From: Branchiostoma floridae
Taxonomy: Eukaryota > Chordata > Leptocardii > Amphioxiformes > Branchiostomatidae
DNA length: 64,000 nt
NCBI RefSeq assembly: GCF_000003815.2
Contig: NC_049996.1
Span: forward strand, 9,450,715 to 9,514,714
Direction: 5' to 3'
Of the stretch, positions 36,729 through 47,600 are shown piece after piece; the stretch's first letter is position 1, and each line of letters begins with the position of its first letter. The translations under genes and the position numbers were made by a program. The notes under the pieces were generated by a model, which saw only the letters and a program-made list of their open reading frames with translations, did not search any database and had not been told where the DNA came from.

Positions 36729-39528
36729 ATGGGCTCGTCTTGTTCCAAATCGCGGAGTGTGGACATAGTTGTCGAAGGACAGCGCTCGGGGAGAAAACTT
36801 TCGGTCAAAGGTGGCAGACAAATGACACTGCCACAAGGCCACCAACTCGCAGTTGGCCATGGTCCTTTGCAAAATGCTTTTGAGCAAAACCACTCAAATG
36901 ATGAGCCTTTGCAAGACATAGGCACAGAGATACAGCAAACTGATGAGGGTGAGGCTAAGCAAGCACAGGTGGAAGCTTCGAGCAATGAAGAGTCAAAGGA
37001 GATTCAACAGATACAACTGACGTCATGGCCGTGGAGAAAAGGGAAGAACAGACCAACCCAAATGGTGAATCTTCTGAGGACACTGTCGCAGAGGTACAGG
37101 AAACTACTGATGAACAAAATGACCTGAAAGCAGAAGTCCATGAGGCTTCAACAGATCGTCCGGTACAAACCAACGAAGGAGATGACCCCACAGCCGATGA
37201 GAAGGAACCCCCAGAACCCCGTACAAAGAAAGACCTCATACCGGACCTTGAAATATTCAAAGACTTGGACGAACGTGCAGTCCAGGTAACAATGATCCTT
37301 GTCATAAATCCTTGTCATTGTTTTGCAACAATTTGTGTTTAAAGCAACATAATGATTGTGTTAATAAAAGTCCTAGTTTACTCCCATTAGGAGGACATTT
37401 TAGCCTACGACTTGTTAGACATGCGTATTTCTCGCTACTTATCGGATTGTAGATCAATTAAGTCAAAGTCTAGATATTTTTAGTGTAAAGCCAACACAGC
37501 TGTTTGTCAGTACATGCATAAAGGTTAAGTGGGAAAAAATAGCAGTTGAGGTATCCAGGATATATACATGTACATACTATCTTACAAGCTTACAAGAAGG
37601 TTAAAACTGGATTTCTTTCTGATGTGTGTTTGTACATATATAGTAGTCACTATAAAGCTATGATGATGATAATGATCCCGGCATTGAGGAAGCTTTCGAA
37701 GAATGTGAAAATTAAGACAGTACATTAGGGGCACTTTGTCGTTCTTGTTGGTGGTTTGATTGGGGAAATGATTTGAAGTAATGGAAAAATGTAATTGATT
37801 ATTTCTCCTCAGACTCCCGAAGGCCATGGTACCATCAAGGACCTCGTTCTCTACCTAATCGAGACTGCCACAACTCCGCTGGAAAAAGCGCGGATCCTGT
37901 TCCGCTGGGTCGCTACACACATCCAGTATGACGTAGTGTCCTACGTCACCGGTGGTCCCAAAGAAGTCACACCAGAAGGCGTGTTCAGGAAGAGGATGTC
38001 GGTATGTCAGGGCTACGCGGATCTGTACAAGGACATGTGCAGGTAGATTCCATATTTACCTGTTAATTTCTAAGCCGTTAGCCGTTTTGTGAAGAACAAT
38101 GCCTACACTTACAAAACCTTTAATGCAATAACTTCGGTTCCTAACGAATGTTCTGTTTACAACCCTGAAATTACCTACAAAAATTAAACTCTTCTACTAA
38201 GGGTTTCTTCTAATCATGGCATTGATATTTATCCCCCTAGCCTGGCTGAAGTAGAGTGCGTCACCATCAGTGGCCGTTCCAAAGGTGCAGGTTACAGGGT
38301 GGGTGATAAGTTCGGCCCTGGTTCCGACCATGCGTGGAACGCAGTGGAGATAGACGGGAGGTGGTACCTGCTGGACTGTACCTGGGCCGCCGGAAACACT
38401 GACCTTCAGAAGGGGACCTTTACGTTTGAGTACAATGAGCACTACTTTTTTACTGACCCGGAAGTGTTCGTTACCGACCACCATCCAATGGACAATCAAT
38501 GGCAACTGTTAGAAGAGCCAGTGTCCCTTGAGGTTTTTGAAAACCAAGCGCGTTTTGAGACCTCATTTTTCAAACTTGGCCTTTTGCCTAAGTTTTTGAG
38601 CCACACCATGAGCCTTGTTTGCACACAAAATGGCGAAGCGACCATTTCTATCTACATTCCTGAGCCAATGTCGTTCATGTACCACCTTTACCCAGCTGAA
38701 GGCGGACATGCTCAGGATGAAAACGTCTTGCACGAAATTGTTGACAACATGGCCCTGTTCAAAGTGGCACCAGCTCAAAAGGGGCAGTTTTTGTTAGAAA
38801 TATATGGTAAACTTGGTACTGCCAATGGGCAATATAATCAAATCTGCTCGTACCTGGTTGACTGTAATGGTTCAACCACAGATCATGTCCCTTTCCCACG
38901 CTTACAAACGTTCACGTGGGGTCCAGGTCCATGGCTCATTGATGGATTCATTTCTGATGTCAGTCATCCGAGGGCCATAGTTACACTCCCTGAAGGCGAG
39001 GCTAAGATAGAACTCAACTCTGTAAAACCTCTCCAATATTTGTGTAACATTAAGGAAGGTGATCGTAAATGTGATAACTATGCATTCTCCCAAGTAAATG
39101 GTCAGACAGCTAGTATCTTCGTCAGAGCCCCGAGAACGGGCCAGTTCATTCTCACGATCTGGGCAAAAGAGGAAAATGACCAAACGTACAGAAAATCTGT
39201 GTACTATCTCCTGAGATGCACTAAATGTAAAACAACTATCTCTCCTTACCCGCAAACATTCGGCAATTGGACAACCGGTTGCCGTCTGTATGAACCATTG
39301 GATGGTCGCCTTCTCGCAAATCGCCGCGTACACTTTCGGGTCGTACACCCAAATGCGGTAGAAGTTGTCGTAATTGCCACCGAGTGGCACAAACTTGCTA
39401 GAAACGCAGACGGCTCATGGGAAGGCGACGCAGACACTGGAGAACAAGGTAAAATTCTCCAGGTGTCGACAAAGAAGCCGGGTGACACACAGTACTGGAC
39501 AGTGCTTCAGTATGAAGTCGTGGCATAG
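36729..39528 (+). CDS. KY/hillarin-type transglutaminase-like protein B, N-terminal frameshift
   Basis: Exons 36729-37285, 37813-38042 and 38241-39528 have the same junctions as A and C. The start is MGSSCSKSRS, lipidation-type with Cys5. The first coding exon is longer than its paralogs' and carries an acidic Glu/Thr/Gln-rich insertion. Its frame from the start ATG reaches a stop at 37125-37127. The KKDLIPDLEIFKDLDERAVQ segment lies in another frame, open from 36989. The switch lies within about 36989-37024 and is equivalent to one missing base. From exon 2 on, the protein is intact, with catalytic Cys, His and Asp and three Ig-like repeats. An internal ATG at 37025 could give a non-lipidated form. 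A sequencing error, allele-specific break or incipient pseudogene are all possible. Confidence 0.85.
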
Positions 39529-40060
39529 CTTTTGCCTGAATGTAATGGTTTTGCTTTCAGCCATTCAAACTACCAACATGAAGATGCTCCGATATTGTAT
39601 TGTATAATCTCTAATAGTGTACTATGTAAACATAATCTATGTCATAGCATTGTTATGAAGAAATGATTATGTATAAAGGATGTTTCAACGAATACAATTA
39701 CGTGGATATTCCCTGTGAATGATACAAAGAAATGTAATTATCTTTGAGAAATGCCCATCTTACTCAATGTCTCAAGTTTAGCTGTGCATTGAAACACCTT
39801 ATATGGAAAGGGTGTGTTTTAGAAACTAAAGAACATGCTGTTGTAGATGCTTTGTTGTTAGCCATTTATTTGTAGTGATCTATCTATAGATATGTTTGCT
39901 TTTTCCTGTAAACAAATAAATTGATGTGTATCCATCTTCTGAAGTGAGATGTATCTAATGAACAAGTTGGTTACATTGTTCTAGCAGCAATTCAACTTAC
40001 ATACAATCTGTGCTGAGAAAGATCTCACAGCAATGCTTCTTTCAATATGAAATAAAAGTC
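39529..40060 (+). other. 3' UTR of gene B
   Basis: Conserved with the 3' flank of A over most of its length. AATAAA at 39915-39920 and 40051-40056. The last signal lies about 110 bp before the TATA-like box of gene C. Confidence 0.6.
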
Positions 40061-40164
40061 ATGGTCAGACCAGAAAGATCAGGTGTCGCCCAGTCTTTGT
40101 TTGAAGGAATGGGTACATGGGTTCTACACCCGCGCCGCCATCTTGGATCTCCAATCAATTCAAG

Positions 40165-40259
40165 TTTATATAGCAACCTGTCTGTGTTGTTTCGCGTTGC
40201 TGTCACGGGATAGAGGCCACGAAGACTTCTATGGCGTAGCAGTAATAACCTACTGCCAG
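40165..40259 (+). promoter_or_regulatory. Core promoter and non-coding exon 1 of KY gene C
   Basis: TTTATATAGC at 40165-40174, then GCAACCTGTCTGTGTTGTTT and TGTCACGGGATAGAGGCCACGAAG. The donor is CCAG/GTAAGT at 40259/40260. The intron continues AAATTTAGATAAACGTGTATTTTTAGG, nearly identical to gene A. The acceptor is TTCTTCTGACAG near 40607. Confidence 0.65.
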
Positions 40260-40629
40260 GTAAGTGAAATTTAGATAAACGTGTATTTTTAGGATGTGTT
40301 TTGCCGTTTTCGGTAGTAAAAGGTTTGAGGATCATTCTTGTACATGTATCTAAACAAAATATGGAAGGCTTTTACAAACACTGTTCCGAATTTGAGCTAC
40401 CATTTCTATTTTCTATCATCGGTTTCGTGACGTAGATGCTATGTGTGCATGAGCTATTCCGTATGATGTACCAGTAATTTCACGTGTGCGTGCATCTATT
40501 GCTTATTTTTTTGTATATGCTGAAAATCTTATCCAAATTGATATGGTGCTAGTTTAAAACATTATTTTCTTTTGACATCTTATAGATAATGACGTTCTTC
40601 TGACAGAGATCTCAGGTTATAGCCTCGCT

Positions 40630-43382
40630 ATGGGCTGTTCTTGTTCAAAATCGAGGAAGGTGGGCGTCGTTGGAGAGCGACGCCCGATAAGAGTCATCTC
40701 GAATGAAGATTCAACAGGTCTTATGGTGCAAAACAACGACAGAGCTGATGCCATAAAAGTGGAGAAGAGAACCCTGGCACCCCGTAAAAAGAAAGACCTC
40801 ATCCCTGACGTCAAAGTGTTCAAAGACTTGGACGAACGCGCAGTTCAGGTAACATGGATCCTTGTCATTTGTTGCAGCAGTACTTTTTGTTTAAAGCAAC
40901 ATATGGTGGGAGTGTGTACAATATAAAGTACCTAGCCTGTTTACAATATAGCATCTGCAAGGCCTTTCTATGGGGGTTATGGATAGTGAAATTTGTCGAA
41001 AGAAAGCGAATAGTAGGCTGAGAGAGTGAGTCCACCGTAAGAATTACATTTTTCCCTCCCAATTTCTCCTAACTGAAGACGGAAGATTAGACGTACATAT
41101 ACTTGTCATGGATGCATTGCCTGCAATTTTCCCACTTAACGCTTATGCATGTACAGAAAAAAATAGCGGTGTGGGCTTGCACTAAATGTTGAGACTTTTA
41201 CTTCATTGCTTTGTACTGTAGCCAGATACGTAGCGGCAATGCGCATAACTAAAAATCACGGCGTTTATAAAGATATATAGGGCAAATATAGTACATATAC
41301 ATGCAATCTTAACTATAAGCTTATAATATGCATGATAAGTTTTCTGCCATCTAATACACGATACGGTGTCACACGATCAGACATTGGTCTTTGGACATAG
41401 ACATGCTTACATTCTTACATGTCTTACATTCTAAGCATTTCATGTGACTGTTGTGAGTTTGCCCTGCGAAATGGTCGTACTTTAGGGAAATGATTTGAGG
41501 TTATAGATATATGATATCCCAGCAATAATTCCTTATCTTACGCCAAACAGCAGTTACCCAAGCAACTAGATATGATTTTGGAGAGTAACTGTTCGAGTGA
41601 CTGCTTTTTGGTGTATTTTATTACTTGGATGTCTAACCTTCATCGACGCAATAATTCTTTATCTTTAAAGGGTCCCGAGGGCCATGCTACCATCAAGGAG
41701 CTAGTCCTCTACCTAATCAAGACTGCCAAAACGCCTCTGGAAAAGGCACGGATCCTGTTCCGCTGGGTGACGTCACACATCCAGTATGACGTAGTGTCCT
41801 ACGTCACCGGTGGTCCCGAAGAAGTCGGGCCGGAAGGCGTGTTCAGGAAGAGGATGTCGGTGTGTCAGGGCTACGCGGATCTGTACAAGAACATGTGCAG
41901 GTAGATTCCATATTTAACTATTATTATTTAAGCTATTGGGCAATCAAGTCTCCTCTGTGACAGGTCAATGCCAAGTTACAGATCTTAACAAAACCTTGAT
42001 AACTTTTTTACCTATGATTTGTTTACATACCTGAAAAAAATTGTGATCATTGTTTTGATATTTGCCCTCATAGATTGGCTGAAGTGAATTGCGTCACCAT
42101 CAGTGGCCGTTCTAAAGGTGGGTCTTACAGAGTGGGCGATAAGTTCGGTCCTGGTTCTGACCATGCGTGGAACGCAGTGGAGATAGACGGGAGGTGGTAC
42201 CTGCTGGACTGCACCTGGGCCGCCGGAAACACTGACCTTCAGAAGAGGACCTTTGAGTTCAAGTATAATGAGCACTACTTTTTTACTGATCCAGAAGTGT
42301 TCATCACGGACCACCATCCAATGGACAATCAATGGCAACTGTTAAAAGAGCCAGTGTCCCTTGACATTTTTGAAAACCAAGTGCGTTTTGAGACCTCATT
42401 TTTCAAACTCGGCCTTTTGCCTAAGTTTCTGAGTCACACCATGAGCCCAGTTTGTACACAAAATGGAGAAGCGACCATTTCTATCAAAATCCCTGAACCA
42501 ATGGCCTTTATGTGCCATTTTTATCCATCTGATGGCGGATATGCTCAGAATGAAAACGTACTGCACGAAATCGTTGATAACGTGGCCATGTTCAAAGTGG
42601 CACCAGCTCAAAAGGGACGTTTCATGTTGCAAATATTTGGCAAACTTGGTACTGCCACTGGGCAACAAAACCAAATCTGCTCGTACATAATTGACAGTGC
42701 AGGTCCAATGACTGGCTACTTGCCGTTTCCGCGATTGAAAACCTCTACATGGGGTCCTGGTCCATGGCTCCTTGACCGGTTCATTTCTGATATCAGTCAT
42801 CCTAAAGCCATTATCACACTCGATGAAGGAGATACAAAGCTAACCTTCACGGCCACACGCCTCCTTCACTACAAGTGCGACATAAAAGAAGATATAATAG
42901 ATGAAAACATGTACCGCATTTGGGATAGTCATGCATTTTTCGAAGTAGACTGTCAGACAGTTAGCGTCTACGCCAGAGCACCTAAAATGGGCCAGTTCAT
43001 TCTCACAATCTGGGCAAAAGAAGAAACAGACCAGAAGTATAGCAAGTGCATTAACTACCTACTTAAAAGTGATAAATGTAAAGCCCATGTTTCTCCTTAC
43101 CCCAAGACATTCAACAATTGGACAAACGGTTGCCGTCTGTACGAGCCATTGGATGGTCGTCTTGCCGCAAACCGGCGCGTTCATTTCCGGGTCGTCTACC
43201 CAAATGCGGTAGAAGTTGTCGTAATTGCCACCGGCAAGTGGCACAAACTTGCCAGAAATGCAGACGGCTCATGGGAAGGCGATGCCGACACTGGAGAACA
43301 AGGTAATATTCTCAAGGTGTCAGCAAAGATGCCAGGTGACACACAGTACTGGACAGTGCTTCAGTATGAAGTCATGGCATAG
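40630..43382 (+). CDS. KY/hillarin-type transglutaminase-like protein C, 585 aa
   Basis: Exons 40630-40848, 41671-41900 and 42074-43382 join in phases 0 and 2, giving 585 residues. The start MGCSCSKSRKVGVV matches gene A and predicts myristoyl plus palmitoyl anchoring. The N-terminal linker is the shortest of the plus-strand paralogs. Catalytic-type residues are Cys138 (SVCQGY), His180 (DHAWNAVEI) and Asp195 (LLDCTW). Three KY-type Ig-like repeats follow; the second has WGPGPWLLDRF and a small insertion (DIIDENMYRIW) absent from A and B. Promoter, first exon and intron sequence are closest to gene A, while the transglutaminase exon is closest to B. It is tail-to-tail with gene D (1.26 kb between stops). 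Membrane-associated cytoskeletal function is inferred from the family. Confidence 0.92.
41532..41647. mobile_element. Palindromic repeat family R1, copy 4 (intron of gene C)
   Basis: Orthologous in position and sequence to the R1 copy in gene A's intron (CTTACGCCAAACAGCAGTTAC and CTGCTTTTTGGTGTATTTTATTAC). Confidence 0.75.
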
Positions 43383-43870
43383 CTTTTACGTGCATGTACA
43401 TGCTTTAAGGCATTGAACCTATGAACGTTGATGTGTAAAGACTGAACTGTAAGACGTTCCAGCGAATACAGATGAAGAACTTGCAACAGAAGTGGATGAT
43501 GATTCAGCGAATACAGATGAAGAACTTGCAACAGAAGTGGATGATGATTATGGTGACTTAATTGTTACGTGTATATCAAGTTTGATGTACATTGAAACAC
43601 CCCATCTAGCGTTTTAGGATTGGGTCTGGCTTTATGTGCATAGTTGTTAATGATTTACGTGTGATGTTCTAAAGATAAAATGTGTGTTTCTTATCCCTGT
43701 AAACACACCAGAATATGACATCAAATTGTGTTGCATTCATTCATTCATTGACAGGAATTTAATGAACAGTTTGCTTGTACTGCTCTAGCATCAATGTATA
43801 TACAATCTGTACAATTCACATATGTGTATATACAAACATGTATCTTTCAATGTACAACCAGATATGTTCA
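43383..43870 (+). other. 3' flank of gene C with 45-bp duplication
   Basis: A perfect 45-bp tandem duplication lies at 43460-43504 and 43505-43549. The distal part (GAACAGTTTGCTTGTACTGC, CTCTAGCATCAATG, ATACAATCTGTAC) is homologous to the distal 3' flanks of A and B. A canonical AATAAA is not evident. Confidence 0.55.
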
Positions 43871-44340
43871 ATATACAAAGAGAATATTTTCTGTAACATC
43901 TGATAATGGATTTCAATGTTGTGTCAAGTACAAATATCACATGACATCTCTTAGCAGCTTTTGCTTTTTACGTTTTGTCGTACGTGTTCTATCTTTGGTA
44001 TGCAATGTGGTAATATTCAGTGTTTACATTTTGTGGTATACATTATGTACATATTATGTTACAGCTTGCTATGAATATCAACACAGATGATTCAAATCCA
44101 GATAACATTACAAATAGCTAAATCAATACATGTAGGTCTTAGTGTTTATATCACATCCTTGGTGTACAATATGACTGGAATATTTCTGCGTAACGTTCCA
44201 CTTGTTTTCTAAGCGTTTTTTTCTGTATTTCATGCTGAAGATACATATTATAGGCTCTCTTTCTGTGACAAAGGTGGTCAAAGGCACACGTGCGTCATGT
44301 CAATCCATACATTAAAAGAAACAGCAATGTAATATACAAC

Positions 44341-44542
44341 ATAAGATATGCCAAAAAGCAGTTACTCAAGCAACTGGATATGATTTTGAAAACGGTCAGA
44401 CGTTTCAGATAGCATCCACTATCCTTCGTCAGTGACACTGGCGATAATGTCTGAAAGGTCTGACCGTTTCCAAATCTATCCAGTTGCTTGTGTAACTGCT
44501 TTTGTCATATCGTATTACCTGGGTGTCTAATCTTCATCGACA
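44341..44542. mobile_element. Palindromic repeat family R1, copy 5 (longest)
   Basis: ATAAGATATGCCAAAAAGCAGTTACTC on the left, mirrored by GGTCTGACCGTTTCCAAATCTATCC and the TGACAAAAGCAG-type end on the right. The interior contains CTTCGTCAGTGACACTGGCGA. It ends with the asymmetric TATTACCTGGGTGTCTAATCTTCATCGACAC tail. It lies between the convergent genes C and D. Confidence 0.8.
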
Positions 44543-44646
44543 CAGCATAAGATACATTTCCTAATTACCAGAAGGTACCAGCCGTTCATTTTGTTTACAA
44601 TTTTGATTGCAACCAATTAACCGGTTTCCTGTCCATAGTCGACAGC

Positions 44647-47600
44647 TTAAACAACATGATAAATGAGAAGAACTCGTTCCAAATTTCCCTCCATTTTCAA
44701 CCAAAGCGTTAAATCTCCAGGCGCTCCGGTGTTGACGCCACTTTCCCATGATCCCTTGTCATCCTTGGTGAGGTTCGTCCGGTCACCAGATGCTAGCATA
44801 ACCCACAATCCCTCCGCTGAGGGACAGGTGACCCGGAAGTGAATGTTTTGCTTTGATGGAAGGCTGCCATCTCTTGGCTCGTGTAGTTCACAACCTGCAC
44901 AGAAGAAATCACAGATATGTCATTATGACAACTTTAAACCTAACAGTAACCGTGGAATATCTCTAACAAATAGTGCTTCCGGATACTGGCTATTTGAAAA
45001 ACAAAAACAAAACAAAGAAAGTGTAAAATGTAGCATCCATAGATAAATGTGGTCCCAGGGCAAAGCCTGTACTAGTAAAGTGCATGCCTTATGATTAATG
45101 ATAGACTTATAAACTGTACATTGGAGGGATTAGTGGTGTGAACTTTTTATGACATACCCCGGGGCCACTCATTTACGAGTGGGAAGAGCGGACGGTCATC
45201 CGTAGCCTCATCACACCTCAGTAGGTAGTAGATCTTGTCGTTGGCGTCCTCTTCCCAGATGGACAGTGCGTAATATCCCTCCGCCGGCAGACGCGCGCAA
45301 ATCGTGATCTTGTTCCCCACAGTCTCCATGAAGTGATGCTGTGGAGGAAGGCATTCTTCGTCGACGTTTTGGATGACGCAGGAGTTAAATGCATTCTCTG
45401 CCTCTATTGTGATGCACGCTTCCCCTGACTTTGCGACAACTACAGCAGGTATATGGCTGGCGTTGGACAACTTCCCATTGGCTAAATGAAGTCCAGGACC
45501 CCATAGGTAGCCATGGGTCTTTGGGAAGGTTCTAAAGTTTTCTTTCGGCTCATTGCATTGGATGAGGTAGCTGCAGACTTCCACTGACTCCCAATCAGCT
45601 GTCGTCGTCCATAGCTTCATGACGAAGGTGCCAACATCCGGTGGGAAGATTTGAATGTGCGCTTTCCCGGCAATGATCTGGTGGAGCACGTGACCGGTGA
45701 TTTCATTGTCTCTGTCGTCCACCGTAAAGAGTTGAGTCGAAAAGTTCGTGGCTTTAGAGAACTCCACGGATAGTTTAACTTCTCCTTGCTCTGTTTTCAG
45801 CACAGCTTCTTTGTGACTGACATATTTTAGGATGCCGTCTTGGATGGCTTTGCCCGGTCCGTACGGTTGCCCGTATTCGTCGACGTTTGGTTCATCACAG
45901 TAGATCACGTAATCGCAAAGAAGTTGCCAGTCCATATTTTCCGACACTGTGAAGATGTTCAGTGCGTAGTACCCGTGTTCGGGAGGGATAACTTTGAAAC
46001 ATGCCTGATCGTAGACCATCTCAAACAGAATTGCACCTTTTATTTCGTTGTCCGCATCGCCTGCTTTGAACAGTTGTGCTGCAAAGTCTGTGTCTTCTGA
46101 CGTTTTCATTGATATAGTGACTTCGCCGTCTGCAGTTTTTGCAAGCGCTCTTGGTTGGTTGGTTTGTAGTATCGTTCTTTCCTCCAGTGCCAGCCCAGGT
46201 CCCCATACACAACCGTCTTTGTCAGGAAACGGTTCCACGTCATCTTTGGCTGTCTCACAATTGATGACGTAGTCACAAATGGGGTCCCAGTCACAACCGT
46301 CCGTTACAGTGAACAACGACAGTTTGTATTTACCACTATCAGGTGGGACGACTCTGAAGTGTGTCTTTCTGTCCACTATTTCTGTCAGGACAGCCCCCTT
46401 GATGTCATTTTCTGCGTCATCAATGCTGAAGAGTTGACCCGATGCATTATTGCATTCCGGTAGCTCTGTGGTGATGGTACATTCCCCATCTTTTGTGTCG
46501 ACTACAGCTTCAGTATGGCTGACACTTTTGAGTCTTTTTTCTCTCAGCGCGACGCCTGGTCCCCAGACAGCACCATCGTTATCAGGGAAGACGTCATCGT
46601 CCTCTAACGATTCTTTACAGTCGATGATGTATTCTACGAAAGGTTGGAAATCTTGTTGCCCGGAGTCAGACGGACTGACGTATATCTTCAGCGCGTAGAA
46701 ACCTGTTTCGGGAGGCGCGAGTCGGAAGCGTGCCGCCCCGTTCACAACTTCGTGTAGCATACACCCTTTTACGATATCCTCTTCCCCATCTTTGCAGAGC
46801 TCGCAGGAGAAGTCCAGGACATCCTTGGGTTCAAGTTCAACTGTCACCTCCCCGTCTTCCGTTTGCAACACCGCCACTGGGTGGCTGACCTTCACCAGGT
46901 GTCCTCGCTGAAGTTCACCGCCAGGACCCCATAGGTGACCGTCATTGTCGGGAAACCCTACAAAGTCTTCCTTCACTTCACTACAGTTAACCAGGTAGGC
47001 ACAAACCATTTCCCAGTCCCCCTCTTCTGTTTTGCACGTCACACAGAACCTGAAAGATCCCGTTTGGGCCGGTACTACACGAAAATATCCCGTGTTTTTA
47101 ATTATTTCGTACAGAACGCTCCTCTTGATCGGTGTTGTGTCATCTTCTTCCGTCATTTCCCAAGAAAGATCGATGTATTTTGGAAGATCAACTCTAAAGA
47201 TAATTCCACCGTTTTGTGTTTCCTTGACGCCATCTTGGAAGCTCAGGTTGGTAGGCTGTAGGCCACATGCGTAGAATGCGGGGGTGAGGTGGACCTCGCT
47301 TTCGAATTGGTCCAGGGTTTTGGGTTCTTCCAACAGCTGCCACTTGTCGTCCAAGGGGAGGTGGTCCAGTACCATCATCTCTGGATCTGAAAGAAGGAAT
47401 GAATGAATTAACAAATTGAATGAAAGAATGAATGAATGAATGATTGGTGTATTACGTCATTGAGCGACATACAGCGACAAAAAGGGGCAGCCTACTTTGG
47501 CTGCATTGCAGTGTGCTTTACAATAGCGATAAACAATTATACATAATCTAAACATTACAAATCTCACAATATTTACTTTTAAAATACCTGAATGTATACA

